Shown here in pieces: positions 7,763 through 19,001 of a stretch of DNA of 64,000 nt (positions are counted from its first letter, which is position 1; the number at the start of each line of letters is the position of its first letter). The stretch lies in the NCBI GenBank assembly GCA_018268355.1, contig JAFDWR010000001.1, positions 1,175,985 to 1,239,984 of the forward strand. Reading direction: 5' to 3'. The translations under genes and the position numbers were made by a program. The DNA is from Armatimonadota bacterium. GTDB taxonomy: Bacteria; Armatimonadota; Fimbriimonadia; Fimbriimonadales; Fimbriimonadaceae. Below the pieces are notes generated by a model. It ran no database searches. It saw only the letters and a list, made by a program, of their open reading frames with translations, and was not told where the DNA came from.

Positions 7763-9244
7763 TTATTGTCCTTGTCCGAGCGAAAAGCCCGGCAGCCCAT
7801 TAAACAGGCAAAGGTTCTCTGTTTTTATGAAGTCCAAGCCTGCGGCGTCGAACTTCTTGAGTAGGTCTACGATGTGACCATGCGGAAGATTGGCAAGAGA
7901 ATCAGATTTCATGAATCTGCATCGAAAATGGTCTGAAGTTCCCGTTTCCGGCACGCCGCCGGGATAGACCTTGACCCCTCGATTGGTGATCATGACGAGA
8001 GAAACGTCCTCATTCCCGAGCGCGGTAACGCGGTCGCCGAGCTCGTTGGGGTCGCCGTCAAAGTTGACAAAGATGTCGACGCCGACAAGGGTCTTCTCCT
8101 CTTTGGGTCGATCCTTCAGGTGGCTGAAGTCGAGGTTCATCGGCACCTCAGCGGCAACCTTTGCCTTCGGCAAGATGCTGGGCGATTGGCCAAGGCGAGC
8201 GATCACGGCATCGGCAAAGCCGTCGGTGCCGACCTTCTCCTTGCTCGTTCCCGGAACGTAGATGTCGCCGGTGTGCACACCATCCTCCATCGTCTTGAGC
8301 CACGCGTTGTGGATCTTGGCCGCGCATTCGCCTTGGCCAAGGTGCGAGAGCATCATCACCGCGGCAAGAAGGAGGCCGGACGGATTCGCGATTCCCTTGC
8401 CCGCGATGAGCGGCGCGCTGCCGTGGATCGCCTCAAACATCGCGCACTTCTCGCCGATGTTCGCGCTCGGCGCGAGGCCGACCGAGCCTGCAATCTCCGC
8501 GACGACGTCGCTCAAGATGTCGCCGTAGAGGTTCAAGGTGACGATGACATCAAAGTCCGTCGGTCGCTTGGCGACGCGAGCAATACCGATGTCGATGATC
8601 AGGTGCTCCTTCTCAATCTCGGGGTACTCGGCACCAATCTCGTCGTAGACCTTGTGGAACAGGCCATCGGTGAGCTTCATGATGTTGTCTTTGCTGAGAC
8701 AAGTGACCTTGCGCCGACCGTGGCTGCGGGCATATTCAAAGGCGTAGCGGACGATCTTCTCGCAGCCCATCCGGGTGATGAGCTTGAGACACTGGTAAGC
8801 GTCCTGAGTTTGGCGGTGTTCGATGCCCGCGTAGAGATCCTCTTCGTTCTCGCGAACGATGACGATGTCCATGCCGGGGTGGGCGGTCGCGACCACGGGG
8901 TCGTAGCTGGCGCAGGGCCGAACGTTGGCATAGAGGCCGAGAGTCTTGCGAACGGTGACGTTCAGGCTCTTATAGCCGCCGCCTTGCGGAGTCGTGATCG
9001 GCGCCTTGAGGAAGATCTTGTTTCGTCGTAGGATGTCCCACGACGATTGGTCGATGCCCGAGGTCTGTCCGCGAAGGTAGACGGCCTCGCCGATCTCGAT
9101 CGTGTCATAAGCGAGCTTGGCGCCGGCCGCGTCAAGAATCTTGAGCGTAGCCGCCATGATCTCGGGGCCAATCCCGTCTCCGTGGGCAATTGTCACGCGG
9201 GGATAACCCGATTCGCCGGTAGATGTGCTAAGTTCTTGCTGCAT
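7763..9244 (-). CDS. icd: isocitrate dehydrogenase with C-terminal extension (Thermus type)
   Basis: The enzyme oxidises isocitrate to 2-oxoglutarate in the TCA cycle. It has the beta-decarboxylating dehydrogenase fold: HGDGIGPE near the N-terminus, the substrate motif SLNVTVRKTLGLYANVRP near 93-110, VRENEEDLYAG, the metal-binding NLYGDILSD, and the cofactor loop MFEAIHGSAP. At 493 residues it is about 150 longer than short IDH/IPMDH enzymes; the last part (from about 350) is a separate alpha/beta domain, as in Thermus thermophilus IDH. Coenzyme preference is not settled by eye. It is divergent from a small winged-helix gene and ends at a clear terminator. Confidence 0.92.
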   Translation of the reverse strand: MQQELSTSTGESGYPRVTIAHGDGIGPEIMAATLKILDAAGAKLAYDTIEIGEAVYLRGQTSGIDQSSWDILRRNKIFLKAPITTPQGGGYKSLNVTVRKTLGLYANVRPCASYDPVVATAHPGMDIVIVRENEEDLYAGIEHRQTQDAYQCLKLITRMGCEKIVRYAFEYARSHGRRKVTCLSKDNIMKLTDGLFHKVYDEIGAEYPEIEKEHLIIDIGIARVAKRPTDFDVIVTLNLYGDILSDVVAEIAGSVGLAPSANIGEKCAMFEAIHGSAPLIAGKGIANPSGLLLAAVMMLSHLGQGECAAKIHNAWLKTMEDGVHTGDIYVPGTSKEKVGTDGFADAVIARLGQSPSILPKAKVAAEVPMNLDFSHLKDRPKEEKTLVGVDIFVNFDGDPNELGDRVTALGNEDVSLVMITNRGVKVYPGGVPETGTSDHFRCRFMKSDSLANLPHGHIVDLLKKFDAAGLDFIKTENLCLFNGLPGFSLGQGQ

Positions 9245-9270
9245 TCTCTTTATTGTGTTTTAGCGGCGTG

Positions 9271-9597
9271 ATGAATATGACATCCATTAGCCATGAATCT
9301 CGCGAAGAAAAGGTCAGCTGGACCTTTCTCACCAATCACTCTCATGTTCTCGTCTGTTTAGCCCGGAACCCTGATCTTCGTCTACGCGATTTATCGTGGA
9401 AGGTTGGCATCACGGAGCGCGCGATCCAGCGAATCGTCAATGATTTGGAGGATGCCCGAGTCATCCACCGGATCAAAGAAGGTCGCCGGAACCGATATGA
9501 GGTCAACCTTGATGCCGTCATGCGGCACCCGGTCGAGGGCCAGGTTCCAATCCGGCAGGTGATCTCACCAATTCTGGCGATGCCCGAATCGAACTGA
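9271..9597 (+). CDS. small winged-helix DNA-binding protein
   Basis: The 108-residue product contains a helix-turn-helix followed by a wing: SWKVGITERAIQRIVNDLE (recognition helix) and VIHRIKEGRRNRYEV (wing), as in MarR/ArsR-like or initiator winged-helix domains. No ligand or metal site is visible. I chose ATG 9271; GTG 9268 and ATG 9277 are also in frame. It lies head-to-head with icd, with only 26 bp between start codons, so it may regulate icd and itself; that is inference. Similar small stand-alone winged-helix proteins often act as transcriptional repressors. Confidence 0.75.
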   Translation: MNMTSISHESREEKVSWTFLTNHSHVLVCLARNPDLRLRDLSWKVGITERAIQRIVNDLEDARVIHRIKEGRRNRYEVNLDAVMRHPVEGQVPIRQVISPILAMPESN

Positions 9598-9721
9598 TCT
9601 AAATATTTCAACAGCTTTCGGCCATCTTGTCTTGATTTTTCAAGCAAAGGTGGCCTTTCGCGTGACGATTCTTTAGTTTCGCCTAGGTCCAATGGCCTTC
9701 AACATTTGGGGTTGGCCGACG

Positions 9722-9727
9722 TATACT
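9722..9727 (+). promoter_or_regulatory. -10 box of response-regulator gene, leaderless
   Basis: TATACT is a near-perfect -10 element 6 nt before ATG 9734. There is no room for a Shine-Dalgarno between a transcription start there and the ATG. Confidence 0.55.
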
Positions 9728-9733
9728 TGCGCC

Positions 9734-10390
9734 ATGCCACCACGCACCCGTCTTGTCATCGCGGAAGACGAAGAAATGTATCGAAAGGCCCTCCAGAAGA
9801 CGGTGGGCCTCATGACGGAAGTTGAAATTCTCGCCGTCTGCAAGGACGGCCAAGAGGCTCTCGACATGTGCTTGGCGGACCCGCCCGATGTCCTCCTCAC
9901 TGACATCAACATGCCGCGGCTCAGCGGGATCGAGCTCATCCGCAAGCTCCTGAAGCAAGAAAAGGACGTGCGGGTCGTGGTGCTCACGATCAACGAGCAG
10001 GACGATGTCGTCTACGACGCCTTTCGCGCCGGTGCCCTCGGCTACCTGCTGAAGACCTCAACGCCGCAGGATGTGATTGAGTCGATCCGCCTGGCCATGA
10101 AGGGAGAGGCAAAGATCACGCCGAAGATCGCCTCCAAGGTCATTGCCGACTTCCGAAGGGTCCGCGAGGACAACGACATTGTCGACGACGACCTCTTTGT
10201 GCTCAGTGACCGCGAGCAGGAGATCCTCGACCTCGTTGCCCAGGGACTCCGAAATAAGGAGATCGCCAACCGGCTGAGCATCGCCGAAAAGACGGTGAAG
10301 AACCACGTGAGCAACATTCTGAAGGCGCTTCAGGTGAACTCACGCACCGAGGCCGCGATGAAGGCGGTTCGGGCTCGCTCCGCTGAGTAA
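9734..10390 (+). CDS. response regulator, NarL/FixJ family
   Basis: This 218-residue protein has a receiver domain (about 1-120) with the acidic pair EDE near 10-12, the phospho-acceptor Asp57 in LLTDINMP, Thr in VVLTINE and the conserved Lys in YLLKTS. A LuxR-type helix-turn-helix follows (about 155-212: LSDREQEILDLVAQG, then EKTVKNHVSNIL). It should bind DNA as a dimer when phosphorylated. An upstream in-frame ATG at 9692 exists, but the TATACT box ends 6 nt before ATG 9734, so the later start is chosen. No sensor kinase lies next to it, making it an orphan regulator whose signal is unknown. Confidence 0.93.
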   Translation: MPPRTRLVIAEDEEMYRKALQKTVGLMTEVEILAVCKDGQEALDMCLADPPDVLLTDINMPRLSGIELIRKLLKQEKDVRVVVLTINEQDDVVYDAFRAGALGYLLKTSTPQDVIESIRLAMKGEAKITPKIASKVIADFRRVREDNDIVDDDLFVLSDREQEILDLVAQGLRNKEIANRLSIAEKTVKNHVSNILKALQVNSRTEAAMKAVRARSAE

Positions 10391-10403
10391 CGAGCAAAAA
10401 AAG

Positions 10404-10434
10404 AAGAGGGCAAGCACATCGTGCTTGCCCTCTT
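10404..10434. terminator. bidirectional terminator between response regulator and atpC
   Basis: A perfect 14-bp inverted repeat (AAGAGGGCAAGCAC and its complement) with a 3-nt loop is flanked by an A-run on the left and T-rich sequence on the right. It serves the convergent response-regulator and atpDC units. Confidence 0.88.
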
Positions 10435-10453
10435 TTCTTTTGCGTCCGGTGCC

Positions 10454-10864
10454 TTAGCGCTGGACGAGACGAGCGGCGCGGAGGCGCTGAATCGCTCGCT
10501 CAAGAACCTCGCTGGCTTCTTCGGTCGGCATGTCCGACGATTCGCCGCGAAGGACTCGCCGGGCCGATTCGAGTTCGGCTTCAGTTCGTGCGATGTCGAT
10601 CTCCTGGGCAGGAGCGGCGTCATCGGCGAGGATGGTCACACCCGTGCCGACTTCTGCAAATCCACCGCCCACGTGAACGTAGTGGCGATTTCCTGCAGGA
10701 TCGACGTATTCGAGCAAGCCCGACTTGAGGCCAGCGATGAGGGGCTCGTGCCCCGCCATCACGCCAAAGTAGCCATCCATGCCCGGGGCGACGACGGAAG
10801 TGACTTCCGTTTCGACCACCGATCGGTCCGGTGCAACCACAGAGAGGTGGAATTCCCGTGCCAT
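10454..10864 (-). CDS. atpC: F1F0 ATP synthase epsilon subunit
   Basis: The 136-residue protein has the epsilon beta-sandwich signature: an N-terminal FHLSVVAPD start, the VVAPGMDGYFGVMAGHEPLIAGLKSG segment, and VHVGGGFAEV. A C-terminal helical part (about 90-136) is present. Epsilon couples the central stalk and inhibits ATP hydrolysis. It starts 4 bp after atpD and ends at the strong bidirectional terminator, closing a two-gene unit. Confidence 0.95.
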   Translation of the reverse strand: MAREFHLSVVAPDRSVVETEVTSVVAPGMDGYFGVMAGHEPLIAGLKSGLLEYVDPAGNRHYVHVGGGFAEVGTGVTILADDAAPAQEIDIARTEAELESARRVLRGESSDMPTEEASEVLERAIQRLRAARLVQR

Positions 10865-10868
10865 GGAC

Positions 10869-14966
<4,098 letters not shown>

Positions 14967-14990
14967 GCCGAGGCCTGTCTTGGGGTCGCC

Positions 14991-15761
14991 TCATCCCACC
15001 TGCTTCGGCGGGGTGGGGATGAACTCCAGCGAGACCTTCATGTTCACCGTTACCGGCGGGAGGCCACCCGGGCCGTAGAACCGGACCTCGCGGTCATCTT
15101 CCACCGTGAACCGCTTCGCAGTCTCCGGCAGTTTGCCGGTCCAGAAGGTGAGGTCGGTGTCCTTCTTCGCCTTCACCCGGGCAAAGCTCGCAAAGGGGAT
15201 CGTCGAGATCGTCGGCGAACCAAGCTCCTCGTCGCCGTCGCTGTTCAGTCGGGAGATCGCGCTCTCAATCACCACCCCCGAGCCTGCGCGCTGACTCGCG
15301 ATGGGCAGGTAGAGGTGCCATTCGGCCTTCGCGGCGTCAAAGTCGAAGTACGCGGTTTCCTTTTCGGGATAGAGCATCTTGCCCTTCCCCGCCACCCCGT
15401 AAACCTGGCTGATCCGCGTTCGGAGCGGCTCGGTCCACTTCTCGTCGGTCTCAAAGAAGAGCGGCGTGGTTGCATTGAGGTCGAGGGTGTAGCCATAGAA
15501 CGAGGTTTTGGCCTCCGACTGCGGTCTTCCGAGGGCAGCCATCTCCGCGCTGATGTTGCGCTTGGGACCCCAAACGGGTTCGCGCTCGCCTTCCAGCAAG
15601 AGGCTGCCAAAGAGGCTCCGCTTCTTCACGTTGGCGACCACCGACCGATCGCCGCCCGACAGATAGACGCCAACCACTTCCGCCGACCAGTTCACCTTCC
15701 AACTCGGGGTCCGATAGAAGCTAGTGGGGTCAAACGCAAGCAGGGCGGCAACGATCATCAT
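14991..15761 (-). CDS. hypothetical protein, 256 aa, divergent from fucosidase
   Basis: I do not recognise this protein. It is mostly beta-strand in appearance, lacks a convincing long signal peptide (start MMIVAALLAF), and its C-terminal third repeats alternating polar/hydrophobic strands (EVRFYGPGGLPPVTVNMKVSLEF). A longer frame reaches to 16226 but overlaps the fucosidase gene; a TAATAT box 7 nt before ATG 15761 fixes the start. It shares a 57-bp divergent promoter region with the secreted fucosidase gene. It may be a periplasmic or surface protein, but the sequence does not prove export. Confidence 0.65.
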   Translation of the reverse strand: MMIVAALLAFDPTSFYRTPSWKVNWSAEVVGVYLSGGDRSVVANVKKRSLFGSLLLEGEREPVWGPKRNISAEMAALGRPQSEAKTSFYGYTLDLNATTPLFFETDEKWTEPLRTRISQVYGVAGKGKMLYPEKETAYFDFDAAKAEWHLYLPIASQRAGSGVVIESAISRLNSDGDEELGSPTISTIPFASFARVKAKKDTDLTFWTGKLPETAKRFTVEDDREVRFYGPGGLPPVTVNMKVSLEFIPTPPKQVG

Positions 15762-15768
15762 CGACTTG

Positions 15769-15774
15769 ATATTA
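15769..15774 (-). promoter_or_regulatory. -10 box, leaderless start of the 256-aa gene
   Basis: TAATAT on the minus strand lies 7 nt upstream of ATG 15761. Confidence 0.5.
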
Positions 15775-15806
15775 CGAAATAGAACCCAAACCTCGCTCCC
15801 ATCGCC

Positions 15807-15812
15807 TAAACT
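15807..15812 (+). promoter_or_regulatory. -10 box, leaderless start of fucosidase
   Basis: TAAACT lies 6 nt upstream of ATG 15819; no Shine-Dalgarno is present. Confidence 0.5.
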
Positions 15813-15818
15813 TTTCCC

Positions 15819-17069
15819 ATGCCGGTTGCTCTCGGCCTCCTTGCCCTCATGTCGTTGCCCCTCCCCTCTCCCGCCCAGGCCGAATGGCTTCGGCACGACT
15901 ATTACGCCTTTGTCCACTTCGGACCCAACACGTTTAGCGGCCTTGAATGGGGCCACGGCACCGAAGATCCGAAGTCGTTCAACCCGAAGAAGCTCGACTG
16001 TCGTCAGTGGGCGCGCGCGTTCAAGTCGGCGGGGATGACGGGCGTGATCATCACCGCCAAGCACCACGACGGCTTTTGCCTTTGGCCGACCAAGCTCAGC
16101 ACCCATTCCGTGAAGGCTTCGACCTGGCGGGATGGCAAGGGCGACGTCCTCCGCGAGCTCAGCGACGCTTGCCGAAAGGAGGGCCTCTCGTTTGGCGTTT
16201 ACCTTTCGCCGTGGGACCGAAATCATCCGCAGTACGGCACCCCGGGCTACAACGACGTCTTCGTTTCGATGCTCGACGAGGTCCTCACCCGCTACGGCAA
16301 GGTCTTTGAGGTCTGGTTCGACGGCGCGAACGGCGAGGGCCCGAACGGGAAGAAGCAGGTTTACGACTGGCCTCGATTCATCGCCAAGGTTCGCGAGCGC
16401 CAGCCTAAGGCGGTGATCTTCAGCGACGCGGGTCCCGACGTTCGATGGGTCGGCAATGAGAACGGCATCGCGGGCGACCCCAACTGGCTGACCATCCGCC
16501 GCGACCGCTACGTCCCTGGCACGCCGCTCTACGAAGAGCTCACCAAGGGCGACGCCGACGGTCCCGACTTCGTCCCCAGCGAGTGCGACGTCTCGATCCG
16601 GCCCGGCTGGTTCTGGCGCGCCTCGGAGGACAAGGCGGTCAAGTCACCCGAGGCCCTCTTCGACCTCTATCTCAAGAGCGTGGGCCGCGGCTCGCCGCTG
16701 CTGCTCAACGTGCCGCCGAATGCCGACGGCCTGATCAGCGACGCCGACATCCGCGCCTTGGAAGGCTTCCGTCGCCTCCGCGACGAACACCTGGGCCATG
16801 CAGTTCGGCTGCGCAAGCGAGGCGACACCTTTTCTGCGCCCGCGCCGGTCGATGCGGCCTACCTGGAGCTGCGCGAAGACCTTCGCCAGGGCCAGCGCGT
16901 CCGGCGGGTGCAGGTCTTTGATGGCGAGACAAAGCTCGCCGAGTTCGAATCGGTGGGCAAACGGCGGATCGTCGCGTTGCCTACGGGCGTGCGGACAAAG
17001 CTGCGGCTGGTGGTGACGACGGTCGCCGGACCCGAAAACATGACGGCTTGGCTCCACCCGAAGCGGTGA
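15819..17069 (+). CDS. secreted alpha-L-fucosidase, GH29
   Basis: The 416-residue protein starts with a signal peptide (about 1-21, cleavage likely after AQA) and has the GH29 fold: FVHFGPNTFSGLEWG near 31-45, the fucose-binding KHHDGFCLW at 81-89, and VWFDGANG with the catalytic nucleophile Asp168. It should remove alpha-linked L-fucose from glycans outside the cytoplasm. The C-terminal beta-sandwich region from about 320 is present. It faces an exported aldose 1-epimerase gene and, beyond it, a secreted esterase and a GH18-like/NodB/GT2 protein, so it belongs to a carbohydrate block. The acid/base residue was not identified by eye. Confidence 0.88.
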   Translation: MPVALGLLALMSLPLPSPAQAEWLRHDYYAFVHFGPNTFSGLEWGHGTEDPKSFNPKKLDCRQWARAFKSAGMTGVIITAKHHDGFCLWPTKLSTHSVKASTWRDGKGDVLRELSDACRKEGLSFGVYLSPWDRNHPQYGTPGYNDVFVSMLDEVLTRYGKVFEVWFDGANGEGPNGKKQVYDWPRFIAKVRERQPKAVIFSDAGPDVRWVGNENGIAGDPNWLTIRRDRYVPGTPLYEELTKGDADGPDFVPSECDVSIRPGWFWRASEDKAVKSPEALFDLYLKSVGRGSPLLLNVPPNADGLISDADIRALEGFRRLRDEHLGHAVRLRKRGDTFSAPAPVDAAYLELREDLRQGQRVRRVQVFDGETKLAEFESVGKRRIVALPTGVRTKLRLVVTTVAGPENMTAWLHPKR

Positions 17070-17087
17070 AACCAAGCCGATCAGTGA

Positions 17088-18215
17088 CTACTTCGCGCTG
17101 AACTGATAGACCGTCGTCGAGCGCATCACCTGGCCCTTCTTCAGCAAGGTGGTCGGGAAGTTCGGCTGGTTCGGCGAATCCGGGAAGTGCTGGGTCTCGA
17201 GGCAGAAGCCATAGCGGAACGGATAGTGGGTGCCGCCCTTGCCCACCAGCGAGCCATCGAGGAAGTTGCCGGTATAGAACTGCACGCCCGGCTCGGTGGT
17301 CATCACCGTCATCAGGCGACCCGTTACCGGTTCGAAGACCTCGGCGGCGGGGCGGAACTTGCCAAACGTGCCGTTCACCACGAACGTGTGGTCAAACCCG
17401 CGCCCATAGCCGAGTTGCTCGTGGGTCATGTCGATGCGCGAGCTAATCGGCGGGCGATTGCGCAGGTCGAACGCCGTGCCTGCGACGTCCATGAAGCTTC
17501 CCGTCGGGATGAGGTCCGAGGTGACGGGGACGATCTTGTCGGCGAAGATGCGGACTTCGTGGTCCATGCAATCGCGCGCGCCCGCTCCCTGCAAGTTGAA
17601 GTAGCTGTGATTGGTGAGGTTGGTGACGGTGTCCTTGTCGGTGCGCGCCTCGATGTCGATGCGCAGGCCGTTCGCCTTCGTGAGGGTGTAGACCACGCGG
17701 ACCTTTAGGTTGCCGGGATAGCCTTGGTCGCCGTCGGGGCTCGTCATCGTGAACTCAACCGCGGGTTCGGCGCCGCTGCTCAGCACCTTCCCTGCCCAAA
17801 TCGCCTTGTCGAAGCCCACCTTGCCGCCGTGGAGGCTGTTCGGCCCGTTGTTGACCGGCACCTGATAGGTCTTGCCGCCGATCTTGAACTGCCCCTTCGC
17901 GATCCGGTTGCCGTAACGGCCAACGATGCACCCAAAGTACGGGCTCTTGCCCGGGTAGTCCTCGATTCGGTCAAAGCCGAGGACGACATCGTCCCAACGG
18001 CCGCTTCGATCCGGGGCGGTGAGCCGGGTCACCGTCGCGCCATAGGTCGCGATGTCCGCCTCCATGCCGTTCCCATTCTTCAACTGGAAAAGGGTCACGC
18101 GCTTACCGCCGACCGAGCCAAAAGGGCGCGAGGCGACGCTCGCCACGCAAGCCGACGAGAGGAGAACCGCAAGGGCGGTGACGACCGCCGAAGGTGAGAC
18201 ACACATGGGCCTCAT
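17088..18215 (-). CDS. galM: exported aldose 1-epimerase (galactose mutarotase)
   Basis: Aldose 1-epimerase interconverts alpha and beta anomers of sugars. Conserved family segments are seen: GRYGNRIAKGQF, the NGPNSLHGG loop, the catalytic His in TNLTNHSYFNLQG, the DHTFVV segment, and ETQHFPDSPNQPNF near the C-terminus. I chose ATG 18215 (375 aa), which begins MRPMCVSPSAVV and supplies a signal peptide with a cysteine after LLSSA, possibly a lipoprotein; a longer frame would overlap the upstream gene. It starts 31 bp after the esterase gene and is convergent with the fucosidase, with 18 bp between stops. Confidence 0.9.
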   Translation of the reverse strand: MRPMCVSPSAVVTALAVLLSSACVASVASRPFGSVGGKRVTLFQLKNGNGMEADIATYGATVTRLTAPDRSGRWDDVVLGFDRIEDYPGKSPYFGCIVGRYGNRIAKGQFKIGGKTYQVPVNNGPNSLHGGKVGFDKAIWAGKVLSSGAEPAVEFTMTSPDGDQGYPGNLKVRVVYTLTKANGLRIDIEARTDKDTVTNLTNHSYFNLQGAGARDCMDHEVRIFADKIVPVTSDLIPTGSFMDVAGTAFDLRNRPPISSRIDMTHEQLGYGRGFDHTFVVNGTFGKFRPAAEVFEPVTGRLMTVMTTEPGVQFYTGNFLDGSLVGKGGTHYPFRYGFCLETQHFPDSPNQPNFPTTLLKKGQVMRSTTVYQFSAK

Positions 18216-18246
18216 GCTACAACTTCTCGCGCTCGGCGACAAGCCA

Positions 18247-18969
18247 CTAGCGCGAATGGGCGACGAGAAATTCGACCGCCTCGCGGAAAACGTCACCGCC
18301 GGGGCCATGACCGCCGTCATAGACCCGTAGAACGCGCTCTGGCGATGCGGTCAGCTTGGTGAGGCCCGCCTTCGCCGGAATCGTCGTGTTCCCACCCGCG
18401 ACCTTCTCGGCGAGCCGAATCACGTTCTTGGTCGGGATCAGGTTGTCTTCGGTCCCCGTCGCCATGAAGAGGCTGGGGAGCTTGTCCTTGGGCGCACCCG
18501 CAAGGTCGAGCCCGCAAAGCGGGGCCATTGCGCGGAAGGTGCCGGGTCGCTCCTTTGAAAGCAGCCAACTGAAGAACGCCCCGTTCGAATGGCCGATCAC
18601 GGTCACCCGGCGCATGTCGCCACCTTGGCTCTTTGCCCAGTTCAGGAGGGCATCCACGTACTTGAGGTCGCGATCATCGACCTGTCCGGGGCGGACTTGC
18701 CATCCCCTGCGCTTGCCGAGGAACTCGATGCCATGCCCATAGATCACGAGGGCATCGGGCGCGACCTTCTCGACGCGCGCCTGGAACCGGAACGAGGTCA
18801 TCCCGCCTCCGAGGCCGTGGAAAGCAAGGATGACGGGCGGGGCCTTGGTCTTCGCTGCAGGTCGGACGACCAGCGCCTCGCGCTCAAGGCCATCGACCTT
18901 CAGCTTGAGGGTTTCCGCGTTTCCCTGTTGACCAACGGCGAGCAGCGCAATGAGGACCATGAGGCGCAC
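18247..18969 (-). CDS. secreted alpha/beta-hydrolase esterase (PHB depolymerase/LpqC-like)
   Basis: From GTG 18969 the product is 240 aa and begins with a signal peptide (MRLMVLIALLAVGQQGNA). The hydrolase fold shows FHGLGGG (oxyanion region), nucleophile Ser128 in GHSNGA, acid Asp175 in GTEDNLIP and His221 in YDGGHGPG. This order and spacing match the LpqC/feruloyl-esterase-like polyhydroxybutyrate depolymerase family, which cleaves esters outside the cell. AGGA lies 7 nt before GTG 18969, favouring it over ATG 18960 and over the longer frame to 19143, which overlaps the upstream gene. Substrate unknown; the setting suggests acetylated or feruloylated polysaccharide. Confidence 0.82.
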   Translation of the reverse strand: MRLMVLIALLAVGQQGNAETLKLKVDGLEREALVVRPAAKTKAPPVILAFHGLGGGMTSFRFQARVEKVAPDALVIYGHGIEFLGKRRGWQVRPGQVDDRDLKYVDALLNWAKSQGGDMRRVTVIGHSNGAFFSWLLSKERPGTFRAMAPLCGLDLAGAPKDKLPSLFMATGTEDNLIPTKNVIRLAEKVAGGNTTIPAKAGLTKLTASPERVLRVYDGGHGPGGDVFREAVEFLVAHSR

Positions 18970-19001
18970 ATACGCTTCCTGCCGCCAGAGGTTCACTGGT
19001 C

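Noticed and set aside
14991..16226. 411-codon version of the 256-aa gene
   Set aside because: The extra N-terminal part lies wholly inside the fucosidase gene in antisense, and a TAATAT box sits 7 nt before ATG 15761.
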